Position numbers and translations under genes: made by a program. A model generated the notes under the pieces. The model had not been told where the DNA came from. It saw only the letters and a program-made list of their open reading frames with translations, and searched no databases. DNA of 64,000 nucleotides, from contig NZ_CP138953.1 of assembly GCF_047126315.1 (NCBI RefSeq), positions 248,001 through 312,000 on the forward strand, in the 5' to 3' direction. Position 1 is the first letter of the stretch, and every line of letters begins with the position of its first letter. This stretch comes from Shimia sp022448905 (GTDB lineage: Bacteria > Pseudomonadota > Alphaproteobacteria > Rhodobacterales > Rhodobacteraceae). This document shows, one piece after another, positions 50,544-58,501 of this stretch.

Positions 50544-50909
50544 ATGTCCCGCGTTAAAGGTGGTACCGTAACCCACGCCCGTCACAAAAAAGTCGTCAAG
50601 GCCGCAAAAGGCTACTACGGCCGTCGCAAGAACACCTTCAAGGTCGCGCGTCAGGCAGTTGATAAGGCGAACCAGTATGCAACACGTGACCGTAAGAATC
50701 GGAAGCGTAATTTCCGTGCGCTCTGGATCCAGCGTATCAACGCTGCCGTGCGCGCCCACGACGAAGCCCTGACCTACTCCCGCTTCATCAACGGCCTGAA
50801 CCTGGCCGGCATTGAAGTGGACCGTAAGGTTCTGGCTGACCTGGCCGTACATGAGCCAGCCGCGTTCAACGCGATTGTGGATCAGGCGAAAGCGGCGCTG
50901 GCAGCCTAA
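50544..50909 (+). CDS. rplT: 50S ribosomal protein L20
   Basis: 121 residues: MSRVKGGTVTHARHKKVVKAAKGYYGRRKNTFKVARQAVDKANQYATRDRKNRKRNFRALWIQRINAAVRAHDEALTYSRFINGLNLAGIEVDRKVLADLAVHEPAAFNAIVDQAK, a complete bL20. The ribosome site is AGGAGATTGAGAT. It binds 23S rRNA early in 50S assembly. A strong terminator follows 24 bp after the stop. Confidence 0.97.
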   Translation: MSRVKGGTVTHARHKKVVKAAKGYYGRRKNTFKVARQAVDKANQYATRDRKNRKRNFRALWIQRINAAVRAHDEALTYSRFINGLNLAGIEVDRKVLADLAVHEPAAFNAIVDQAKAALAA

Positions 50910-50933
50910 GCCACGTCGTTTCAAAGATGAGAG

Positions 50934-50964
50934 AAGCCCGTGCCTTTGGCGCGGGCTTTTTCTT
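50934..50964 (+). terminator. Terminator after rpmI-rplT
   Basis: An 11-bp stem (AAGCCCGTGCC / GGCGCGGGCTT, one G-T pair) with a TTT loop, followed by TTTCTTTT. Confidence 0.92.
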
Positions 50965-51120
50965 TTGCGCCCAGGCCAAAGAGAGAACGTCAAGCGGCCT
51001 TAGAGCGCACAAAATGAGAACAAAGGAAAAACAGGTTACGTTTTATTTACCACTCCACCCCCATGATGCCACCACGGCGTGTGTTTGCCGCGAGATGTTA
51101 CCAGTGATTTGGAGGTTAGA

Positions 51121-52188
51121 ATGGCCCGTATCAGCGAGCTGCATTATTCCAATGCCTATGCGCAGCGTTCCGGAGTTGAGGAGTTTTTGGAAGTCGCCTT
51201 GGCGTTTGACGAAGACCCTGGCGATTTTGTGGTATCCTTTTATCAGGCGGACGGCACAGTTGGCATTGAGATCCCCCTGACCCACCCGGATGTGTTGGCC
51301 TCCATTGATCCGGACACAAACGAGCAGGTCCTGGTGATTTCTGCCTCGCATTTTCCCATCCTGCTGACCGATCCGGACGGGCGCGGCGCGGGTAACTACG
51401 AAGCCTATGCGTTGACCAACAGCGGTACAGGCGAGGTGGTAGACTTCTACGACATTGGCGGTGGCACACAGAACATCCTCGCTATTGACGGCGCGGCCGC
51501 GGGCGCCACGTCCGAAAACCTATCAGTGCTGGCGTCGCCCAACAGCACCACAACCAGCATCCAGTTCAACCAACCAACTCCGGACCAGCGCAGCGATGCT
51601 GCCGTTGGCGCCGGTGATACCGGGGTGGCATGTTTTGTCGAAGGCACCCGCATCCGCACCGAGGTTGGCTATCAGCTCATCGACACATTGAGCGAAGGTG
51701 ATTTGATCTGGACACGTGACAATGGGTTGCAGCCGGTGCGCTGGATCGGGCGGCGCACGGTGCCGGGCAGCGGGAAATATGCGCCGGTTCAAATTGCGCC
51801 GGAGACCTTTGGCGCGATCAAGCCGCATCAGGTCTCCCAAAACCACCGCATGCTGATCACCGGCTGGCGGGCGCAGCTGCTGTTTGGTGAGGACGAAATT
51901 CTGGTGCCGGCAAAAGCGCTGGTGGACGACTGCGACGTGCGGATTTGTGAGTGTGATCGGGTCACCTATTACCACCTGTTGTTTGACGACCATCAGATCA
52001 TCAGCGGGGACGGTGTATTGAGCGAGAGCTTCTTCCCGGGCAACGAGGCGATGAAAGCCGTCGATTGCGGCACCCAACGGGAGATGTTTGCCCTGTTTCC
52101 CGAACTGGCCACTGGGGTTCTGGTGCAAACCCAAACCGCGCGGCCGGTGGCACCCGCAAGCCTTGGCCCCCTGTTGATGCGCAATTGA
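51121..52188 (+). CDS. Hint-domain protein with a lamin-tail-like N-terminal region
   Basis: 355 residues. The start (ATG 51121) has TTGGAGGTTAGA upstream. Residues 1-120 (ISELHYSNAYAQRSGVEEFLEVALAF..., then VSFYQADGTVG) resemble lamin-tail-like domains on secreted proteins of this group. After a Ser/Thr/Gln-rich linker, the Hint (hedgehog/intein) domain starts at Cys171 in ACFVEGTRIRTEVGYQLIDTLSEGDLIWTRDNGLQPVRWIGRR and runs through KPHQVSQNHRMLITGW and YYHLLFDDHQIISGDGVLSESFFPG. No intein C-terminal His-Asn is seen, so protein splicing is unlikely. It may be self-cleaving or a surface protein. Common in roseobacters; function unknown. Confidence 0.82.
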   Translation: MARISELHYSNAYAQRSGVEEFLEVALAFDEDPGDFVVSFYQADGTVGIEIPLTHPDVLASIDPDTNEQVLVISASHFPILLTDPDGRGAGNYEAYALTNSGTGEVVDFYDIGGGTQNILAIDGAAAGATSENLSVLASPNSTTTSIQFNQPTPDQRSDAAVGAGDTGVACFVEGTRIRTEVGYQLIDTLSEGDLIWTRDNGLQPVRWIGRRTVPGSGKYAPVQIAPETFGAIKPHQVSQNHRMLITGWRAQLLFGEDEILVPAKALVDDCDVRICECDRVTYYHLLFDDHQIISGDGVLSESFFPGNEAMKAVDCGTQREMFALFPELATGVLVQTQTARPVAPASLGPLLMRN

Positions 52189-52193
52189 TCCAA

Positions 52194-52289
52194 CAGAGGG
52201 GCGTTTGCAAGGCGCGCCCCTCTGCGCGCTTGCAATCAAGGGGCCGTATGATAGGAGGTCTGCGGTAATTTCTCATCTGGGGACGGCCC
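52194..52289 (+). promoter_or_regulatory. Structured leader of pheS with competing hairpins
   Basis: CAGAGGGGCG (52194-52203) can pair with CGCCCCTCTG (52215-52224). Alternatively TTGCAAGGCGCGC (52205-52217, with one bulge) can pair with GCGCGCTTGCAA (52223-52234). The two cannot form together. A third pairing, GGGCCGT (52241-52247) with ACGGCCC (52283-52289), would cover the GGGGAC ribosome site. No T run or Phe-rich leader peptide is seen. Confidence 0.5.
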
Positions 52290-52293
52290 TGTC

Positions 52294-53364
52294 ATGGACG
52301 AACTGCGCACCAAATATCTAGACGCCATTGCCGCTGCGGCAGACGAAGCCGCGCTTGAAGAGCTGCGCGTGCAGGCCGTGGGCAAGAAAGGCGAAGTCAG
52401 CCTGAAAATGCGCGAGCTGGGCAAGATGACCCCGGAAGAACGCCAGGTTGCAGGCCCAGCGCTCAACGCGCTCAAAAACGAAATCAACTCTGCTTTGGCC
52501 GCCAAAAAAGTGGCGCTTGCGGATGCAGCGCTGGACGCGCGCCTGGCCACGGAATGGCTGGACGTAACGTTGCCAGCGCGCAACCGTCGTGTCGGCACCA
52601 TCCACCCGATCAGCCAAGTGACCGAAGAGGTCACAGCGATCTTTGCCGATATGGGCTTTGCCGTGGCCGAAGGTCCGCAGATCGAGACCGATTGGTATAA
52701 CTTTGACGCACTCAACATTCCGGGCCACCACCCAGCGCGCGCGGAGATGGACACGTTTTACACCCACCGTGCCGAAGGTGACGAGCGCCCGCCGCATGTG
52801 CTGCGTACGCACACCAGCCCGGTGCAAATCCGGTCGATGGAAAAAACCGGCGCGCCGATCCGCATCATCTGTCCAGGTCGCGTATACCGCGCGGACTATG
52901 ACCAGACCCACACGCCGATGTTCCACCAGGTCGAAGGTCTTGCTTTGGGCAAGGACATCTCCATGGCAAACCTCAAGTGGGTGCTTGAAGAGTTTTTCTC
53001 CGCCTTCTTTGGCACCGACGTCAAAACCCGCTTCCGCGCGTCGCACTTCCCGTTCACAGAGCCCTCCGCCGAAGTGGACATCCAGTGCAGCTGGGAAGGT
53101 GGCACTGTGAAAGTTGGCGAAGGCGACGATTGGCTCGAAGTGCTGGGCTCCGGCATGGTGCACCCGAACGTGCTCAAGGCGGGCGGGATCGACCCCGATG
53201 AGTATCAGGGCTTTGCCTTCGGCATGGGCATCGACCGTCTGGCGATGCTGAAATATGGCATCCCGGACCTACGTGCCTTCTTTGACAGCGACCTGCGCTG
53301 GCTGCGCCACTATGGCTTTGCCTCACTGGACCAGCCGACCCTGCACGGCGGCCTGAACCGATAA
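52294..53364 (+). CDS. pheS: Phenylalanyl-tRNA synthetase alpha subunit
   Basis: 356 residues. An N-terminal coiled coil (about 1-100) precedes the class II core: HPISQVTEEVTAIFADMGFAVAEGPQIETDWYNFDALNIPGHHPAR (motif 1 area), TSPVQIRSMEKTGAPIRIICPGRVYR with DYDQTHTPMFHQVEGLALG (motif 2), and GIDPDEYQGFAFGMGIDRLAMLKYGIPDLRAFF (motif 3). With PheT it forms the alpha2-beta2 enzyme that charges tRNA-Phe. The leader has competing stem-loops. pheT follows after a hairpin. Confidence 0.97.
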   Translation: MDELRTKYLDAIAAAADEAALEELRVQAVGKKGEVSLKMRELGKMTPEERQVAGPALNALKNEINSALAAKKVALADAALDARLATEWLDVTLPARNRRVGTIHPISQVTEEVTAIFADMGFAVAEGPQIETDWYNFDALNIPGHHPARAEMDTFYTHRAEGDERPPHVLRTHTSPVQIRSMEKTGAPIRIICPGRVYRADYDQTHTPMFHQVEGLALGKDISMANLKWVLEEFFSAFFGTDVKTRFRASHFPFTEPSAEVDIQCSWEGGTVKVGEGDDWLEVLGSGMVHPNVLKAGGIDPDEYQGFAFGMGIDRLAMLKYGIPDLRAFFDSDLRWLRHYGFASLDQPTLHGGLNR

Positions 53365-53369
53365 TTTTC

Positions 53370-53407
53370 TGGGCATCTCGGCTTCACCGGAAGCGCCTAG
53401 ATGCCCA
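53370..53407 (+). other. Intercistronic stem-loop between pheS and pheT
   Basis: TGGGCATCT (53370-53378) pairs exactly with AGATGCCCA (53399-53407), with further GCTT/AAGC pairing inside. There is no T run, so it may set the pheS:pheT ratio or an RNA cleavage site rather than end the transcript. Confidence 0.6.
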
Positions 53408-53441
53408 ATGACGCTTTAGAACAAGCGAAAAGGAATTCGCT

Positions 53442-55841
53442 ATGAAATTCACTCTTTCCTGGTTGAAAGACCACCTTGAGACCGACGCAAGCGTTGACGA
53501 GATTGTCGAGGCGCTGACCGACCTTGGCCTTGAGGTTGAGGATGTTTCCAACCCGGCACAGCGGCTGGCCGACTTTACCCTGGGAAAAGTGGTGCACGCC
53601 GAACAGCACCCGGATGCCGACAAACTGCGGGTTTGCACCGTGGCGACCGACGAAGGGGAGCTGCAAATCATCTGTGGCGCGCCCAATGCGCGCGAAGGCA
53701 TCACCGTCGTGGTGTGTAAGCCAGGCATGTATATTCCCGGACTGGATATCACCATTTCCGTGGGCAAGATCCGCGGCGTGGAAAGCTTTGGCATGATGGC
53801 GTCTGAGCGTGAGCTGGAGCTGTCTGATGAGCATGACGGCATCATCGAGCTGCCATCCGGCGAGGTCGGCGACAAGTTTGTCGACTGGCTGGCGCAAAAC
53901 GATCCGTCCAAGGTCGACACAATGATCGAGATTGCGATCACGCCGAACCGTCCAGATGCGCTGGGTGTGCGTGGCATTGCGCTTGATCTGGCGGCGCGTG
54001 GGCTGGGCAAAATGAAGCCTGCCAAGACCGCCACCATCGAAGGTGGCTATGAGAGCCCGATCACCGTGAGCATTGATGAATCTGCGGCCACCGATGGCTG
54101 TGAGGTCTTCGCTGGCCGGTTGATCAAAGGTGTGAAAAACGTCCCGTCCCCGCAGTGGCTGCAGGACCGTCTGAAGGCCATTGGCCTGCGTCCGATTTCT
54201 GCGCTGGTGGACATCACCAACTTCTTCACCTTTGACCGCAACCGCCCGCTGCACGTGTTTGATGCGGACAAAGTCAAAGGCGACCTTGTGGTTCATCGCG
54301 CCAAAGGCGGAGAGACCCTCGTGGGTCTGGACGAGAAAGAATACACTTTCAACGAAGGGATGGTTGTCATCTCCGACGACGAATGTGTGGAATCCATCGG
54401 CGGCATCATGGGTGGCCTGGCCACCGGCTGTACCGAAGAAACCACCAATGTCTTCCTTGAGGCCGCTGTGTGGGACCACATTCAGATCGCCTACACGGGC
54501 CGTGGTTTGAAGATCAATTCCGACGCGCGCTACCGTAATGAACGCGGCATTGATCCGGCCTACAACATGCAGGCGATGGATGACGCGACACAGATGATCA
54601 TCGATCTTTGCGGCGGCGAGCCGTCCAACCTCGTGACCGCTGGTGCCGTACCGGATGTGGCGCGTGCCTATAAGCTCGACACCGACCGTGTTCAGTCGCT
54701 TGTGGGCATGGAAATCCCTGCTGAAACGCAGGTTGCCACATTGGAAGCGCTGGGTTTTACCATCGAAGGTGACATGGCCCATGTACCAAGCTGGCGCCCT
54801 GATGTGCGTGGCTCTGCCGATCTGGTGGAAGAAGTTGCGCGTGTGGCGTCACTGACCAAGCTTGAAGGCAAGCCGCTGCCACGCACCTCTGCTGGTGTGC
54901 CGGAGCAAATCCTGTCTCCGATGCAGAAACGCGAGCAGATTGCGCGCCGCACAACGGCGGCACTGGGCTACAACGAATGTGTGACCTACAGCTTCATCGA
55001 CAAGGCGGCGGCTGAGCTGTTTGGCGGTGGATCGGATGCAACCATGTTGGAAAACCCGATCTCCAGCGAGATGAGCCACATGCGTCCATCCCTGCTGCCG
55101 GGCCTCCTGCAAGCGGCAGCCCGTAACCAAGCGCGTGGCTTCATGGACATGGCGCTGTTTGAATGTGGTGCAGTGTTCCACGGCGGTGAGCCAGGTGAGC
55201 AAGAAAACCTGCTGACCGGCATTCTGGTGGGCCGCACCGTGGGCAAGGACATCCATGGCGAGAGCCGTGGCGTCGACATTTATGACGCCAAGGCGGACAT
55301 GGAAGCGGTAATGAGCGCGCTCGGTGCGCCCGCTAAGCTGACCTACAACCGCGGTGTCAACGGTTGGTGGCATCCGGGCCGCAGCGCAAAAGTGGGTCTG
55401 GGTCCGAAGAAAATCCTCGGCGCCTTCGGCGAAATCCACCCGAAAGTGCTTGATGCGTTGAACGTGAAAGGTCCTGTGGTGGCGTTCGCAATCCACACCG
55501 CAGAGATCCCGATGCCACGCAAGAAATCTGCGTCCAAAGGCGCTGTGACCATGGCGGACCTGCAGGCGGTGGAGCGTGACTTTGCCTTTGTGGTGGACGC
55601 GGATGTCGAGGCCGTGAACGTGGTCAACGCAGCCGCAGGTGCGGACAAAAACCTGATCGCAGATGTGCGCATCTTTGACGAGTTCATTGGCGGCGCTCTG
55701 GGTGAGGGCAAGAAATCCCTTGCGATCACAGTACGCCTGCAGCCCACAGAGAAGACGCTCAAGGAAGCGGATATCGAGGCAGTGGCAACCAAGATTGTTG
55801 AGAAAGTCAGCAAGGCCACCGGCGGTACCCTGCGTGGCTGA
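53442..55841 (+). CDS. pheT: Phenylalanyl-tRNA synthetase beta subunit
   Basis: 799 residues. MKFTLSWLKDHLETDASVDEIVEALTDLGLEVEDV begins the usual N-terminal region; the tRNA-binding EMAP-like domain follows (FTLGKVVHAEQHPDADKLRVCTVATDEGELQIICGAPNAREG). The B3/B4 editing domain (DITNFFTFDRNRPLHVFDADKVKGDLVVHRAK), B5, the catalytic-like core and the C-terminal anticodon-binding domain (ERDFAFVVDADVEAVNVVNAAAGADKNLIADVRIFDEF) are all present. The ribosome site AAGGA lies in the loop of a small hairpin (AGCGAA-AAGGAA-TTCGCT) just before the ATG. A GNAT gene starts inside its last codons. Confidence 0.97.
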   Translation: MKFTLSWLKDHLETDASVDEIVEALTDLGLEVEDVSNPAQRLADFTLGKVVHAEQHPDADKLRVCTVATDEGELQIICGAPNAREGITVVVCKPGMYIPGLDITISVGKIRGVESFGMMASERELELSDEHDGIIELPSGEVGDKFVDWLAQNDPSKVDTMIEIAITPNRPDALGVRGIALDLAARGLGKMKPAKTATIEGGYESPITVSIDESAATDGCEVFAGRLIKGVKNVPSPQWLQDRLKAIGLRPISALVDITNFFTFDRNRPLHVFDADKVKGDLVVHRAKGGETLVGLDEKEYTFNEGMVVISDDECVESIGGIMGGLATGCTEETTNVFLEAAVWDHIQIAYTGRGLKINSDARYRNERGIDPAYNMQAMDDATQMIIDLCGGEPSNLVTAGAVPDVARAYKLDTDRVQSLVGMEIPAETQVATLEALGFTIEGDMAHVPSWRPDVRGSADLVEEVARVASLTKLEGKPLPRTSAGVPEQILSPMQKREQIARRTTAALGYNECVTYSFIDKAAAELFGGGSDATMLENPISSEMSHMRPSLLPGLLQAAARNQARGFMDMALFECGAVFHGGEPGEQENLLTGILVGRTVGKDIHGESRGVDIYDAKADMEAVMSALGAPAKLTYNRGVNGWWHPGRSAKVGLGPKKILGAFGEIHPKVLDALNVKGPVVAFAIHTAEIPMPRKKSASKGAVTMADLQAVERDFAFVVDADVEAVNVVNAAAGADKNLIADVRIFDEFIGGALGEGKKSLAITVRLQPTEKTLKEADIEAVATKIVEKVSKATGGTLRG

Positions 55842-56268
55842 CGCCGCTCTGCCGCGACTGGCACGGGCCGAGGAGGCCCCTGCCATCGCGCGGCTGATTG
55901 ATGCAGCGTATCACCCCTATCGTGATCAAGGAATAACGCTGCCGGATGTGTCCGGCGGCGTTTCTGATTCCATTGCCGCCGGACAGGTCTGGGTCATGGA
56001 CGACCTGTCAGGCGTGCTAATGCTCACAACAGTAACACCAACAGCGCATCTGATGAATGTTGCGGTATCGCCCGATGCGCGTGGACGTGGGATTGGCGGC
56101 CAATTGATCCGATGGGCGCTTGAGTTGGCCCAAGCGGCAGGCTGCACGGAGATTGCTTTAGCGACCCACGTAGACATGCCCGACAACGTCGCGCTCTATA
56201 CCCACCTTGGTTGGCGGGAGACCGAGCGGGACGCGACCCGCGTGATGATGGTGCGGCCGCTGCCTTAA
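55834..56268 (+). CDS. GNAT-family acetyltransferase translationally coupled to pheT
   Basis: 144 residues from a GTG at 55834, overlapping the pheT stop by 8 bp; no better start is present without running far into pheT. The GNAT core is AEEAPAIARLIDAAYHPYRDQG, GVLMLTTVTPTAHLMNVAVSPDARGRGIGGQLIRWALELAQAAGCTEIALATHVDMPDNVALYTHLGWRETERDATRVMM. The acetyl-CoA site is R-G-R-G-I-G-G. The substrate is unknown. It overlaps the convergent LysR gene by 4 bp. Confidence 0.83.
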   Translation: MADAALPRLARAEEAPAIARLIDAAYHPYRDQGITLPDVSGGVSDSIAAGQVWVMDDLSGVLMLTTVTPTAHLMNVAVSPDARGRGIGGQLIRWALELAQAAGCTEIALATHVDMPDNVALYTHLGWRETERDATRVMMVRPLP

Positions 56269-57155
56269 GCTTCGGTGAGATGCTCGGCCAGGGCGTCAAA
56301 AACCAATCGAATGCGCCGGCTGGTGTGTAGTTCACGATGCGTGGTGAGCCAGATCGGGAACACAATTGGGGCGAGGTCCGGAAGGACACGCTCGATGCCC
56401 GGGGTGGCTTCGGCGACATCGTCGGCCATTGGGGAAATGCCGAATCCCTGCCTGCACAATTCCCAAGCCACAAGACCACTGTCAGAGCCTGTGCGGAAGT
56501 TGTCGATGTCTATCGGGAAGCCCATTGGCTTGAGATATTCAAGCATGCGCGGCACATCACCGGACCCAACAAAATCATGCTGGGCCAGCTCGTCAACAGT
56601 TTGCGGGCGCCCGCGAAAGTCGAGGTAGTCTTTGGAAGCATAGAAATAGCCTTTGGCTTCGCGCACCAATCGCGCAATCAAATCCGGCTGTTCCGGACGC
56701 ACGTGGCGAATGGCTATATCTGCCTCACGCCGCATGAGGTCTTGCACATCATCCGAGGCGACCACCTCAATGACCAACTTCGGGGCTTTGGCGCGCAGGT
56801 CTTTTAGAATCGGGGGTAGCAGATGCACTGAGTAGACATCAGACGCGGTGATCGCGACGCGGCCTTCGATGTCCTGATTCTGACCTGAAGCCACAAGTGC
56901 CACACGATCCGCAGCTGCGCGCATTGCACGCACATGTTCCAGCAACTCGCCCCCAGCGACAGTAAGTTCTAACGACCGCCCCACCCGCTCAAACAGCATG
57001 ATGCCAAGATCTTCTTCCAAGGCAGCCACTTGTCGGCCTAAAGTGGGCTGCGTGAGGTTCAGCTTGCGCGCAGCCGCAGACAGCGAGCCCTCTTCTGCCG
57101 TCGTCAAAAAGGCGCGGATGTGGTTCCAGTCAAAGGTGCCATTTGGATCAATCAT
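56265..57155 (-). CDS. LysR-family transcriptional regulator
   Basis: 296 residues. The N-terminal HTH is WNHIRAFLTTAEEGSLSAAARKLNLTQPTLGRQVAALEEDLGIMLFERVGRSLELTVAGGELLEHV. The C-terminal substrate-binding domain follows (GRVAITASDVYSVHLLPPILKDLRAKAPKLVIEVVASDD, ADIAIRHVRPEQPDLIARLV). It is divergent from a methyltransferase gene across 86 bp and may control it. The effector is unknown. Confidence 0.9.
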   Translation of the reverse strand: MIDPNGTFDWNHIRAFLTTAEEGSLSAAARKLNLTQPTLGRQVAALEEDLGIMLFERVGRSLELTVAGGELLEHVRAMRAAADRVALVASGQNQDIEGRVAITASDVYSVHLLPPILKDLRAKAPKLVIEVVASDDVQDLMRREADIAIRHVRPEQPDLIARLVREAKGYFYASKDYLDFRGRPQTVDELAQHDFVGSGDVPRMLEYLKPMGFPIDIDNFRTGSDSGLVAWELCRQGFGISPMADDVAEATPGIERVLPDLAPIVFPIWLTTHRELHTSRRIRLVFDALAEHLTEA

Positions 57156-57241
57156 GCAAATACGTATAACAACACTGCGAATTTCGGCAATTTATATCGC
57201 ATTCACGCATGGGTAAGCTCATCCTCGAAAGGAGAAAGACC

Positions 57242-57874
57242 ATGCAAGCAGCAGCGAAGTTTTGGGATGGTGTGGCGCAGAAATACGCCAAATCCGCCAT
57301 CAGTGATATGCAGGCGTATGAGTATACGCTGGGCCGGACACGGTCATACCTCAAGGAAAGTGACGTGGTGATAGAGTTGGGCTGTGGCACAGCTTCCACC
57401 GCCATCAAGCTGGCCGATGCGGTGGCGGAGATGGTGGCCACGGATGTGTCCGGGGGCATGTTGGAAGTAGGCCGCGAACGGGTCAGCGAAGCGGGCGCCA
57501 AGAATATCCGGTTGGTGCAGGCCACGCCGGAAAGCGCGCCGGAAGGTCCGTTTGACGTGGTGATGGCGCACAACCTGATCCACCTTTTGGAAGACGGCGA
57601 CATCGCCATGGCCGAAGTCGCCAAGCGGGTCAAACCGGGCGGGCTGTTCATTTCAAAGACGCCCTGCCTGAGCGAGAACATGCGGTCGATCAAATTCCGG
57701 ATGCTCAAAACCGCGATCCCGCTGATGCAGTTTTTTGGCAAGGCGCCGTTTGTGCGGTTCTTCTCGATTGCCGAGCTGGAACGCTCTGTCACCGACGCTG
57801 GCTTTCGCATCATTGAAAGCGGCAACTTTCCGGCAGATCCGCCAAGCCGCTACCTTGTGGCGCGCAAGCTTTGA
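57242..57874 (+). CDS. SAM-dependent methyltransferase (class I)
   Basis: 210 residues. The ATG at 57242 has a strong ribosome site (AAAGGAGAAAGACC). AAAKFWDGVAQKYAKSAISDMQAYEYTLGRTRSYLKESDVVIELGCGTASTAIKLADAVAEMVATDVSGGMLEVGRERV holds motif I (E-L-G-C-G-T-A-S) and the acidic motif. VKPGGLFISKTPCLSENMRS and FFSIAELERSVTDAGFRIIES follow the small-molecule methyltransferase pattern. The substrate is unknown. It is divergent from a LysR gene. Confidence 0.87.
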   Translation: MQAAAKFWDGVAQKYAKSAISDMQAYEYTLGRTRSYLKESDVVIELGCGTASTAIKLADAVAEMVATDVSGGMLEVGRERVSEAGAKNIRLVQATPESAPEGPFDVVMAHNLIHLLEDGDIAMAEVAKRVKPGGLFISKTPCLSENMRSIKFRMLKTAIPLMQFFGKAPFVRFFSIAELERSVTDAGFRIIESGNFPADPPSRYLVARKL

Positions 57875-57965
57875 CGCGCGGGATTTGAAACTGCTTCAAG
57901 TCGTGAGGGATTGGAGCACGGCGCCGGACAGGTTATGACCTTGCGCAAGCAAGAGAGGATACCCC

Positions 57966-58418
57966 ATGAGCCTAAACGTCTACCTGTCCGGCGAAATTCA
58001 CACCGATTGGCGCGAGCAGATCATCGCAGGCGCCGCCGATCTGGATGTGACCTTTAACAGCCCTGTGACCGATCACGCAGCTTCTGATGATTGTGGCGTG
58101 GCTATTCTGGGCGCGGAAGACAACAAGTATTGGCATGACCACAAAGGCGCGATGGTGAACGCCATTCGCACCCGCAAAGGCATTGAAGATGCGGATGTGG
58201 TTGTGGTGCGTTTTGGCGAGAAGTACCGCCAATGGAACGCCGCCTTTGACGCGGGGTATGCGGCAGCGCTTGGCAAATCGATCATTGTCCTGTCGATGCC
58301 GGATCAGCAGCACGCGCTTAAGGAAGTACATGCGGCAGCCCTGGCCGTGGCGGAGGAGCCAGCGCAAGTGGTGCAAATTCTGCGCTACGTGCTCACAAGC
58401 CAGTTGCCAAACAGCTGA
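57966..58418 (+). CDS. YtoQ family protein
   Basis: 150 residues: LNVYLSGEIHTDWREQIIAGAADLDVTFNSPVTDHAASDDCGVAILGAEDNKYWHDHKGAMVNAIRTRKGIEDADVVVVRFGEKYRQWNAAFDAGYAAALGKSIIVLS. This is the full YtoQ pattern, resembling nucleoside 2-deoxyribosyltransferase-like folds (Y-L-S-G-E-I, F-D-A-G-Y-A-A-A-L-G-K). Biochemical function is unknown. The ATG follows AGAGAGGATACCCC. Confidence 0.9.
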   Translation: MSLNVYLSGEIHTDWREQIIAGAADLDVTFNSPVTDHAASDDCGVAILGAEDNKYWHDHKGAMVNAIRTRKGIEDADVVVVRFGEKYRQWNAAFDAGYAAALGKSIIVLSMPDQQHALKEVHAAALAVAEEPAQVVQILRYVLTSQLPNS

Positions 58419-58501
58419 CCTGCGCTGCGCGCTTACGTCGCGTTAGACTTGCTTGGTGAAATTGCCCCCTCCTAGGCTAAGAGTCAGCACAGGAGGGCGG
58501 C

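Noticed and set aside
51631..52188. Intein in the Hint protein
   Set aside because: No C-terminal His-Asn junction and no interrupted host domain; the domain is at the end of the protein.
53397..54782. Minus-strand frame of 461 codons opposite pheT, and another at 54849-55886
   Set aside because: Antisense shadows of pheT; the translations match no family and have shadow-type composition.
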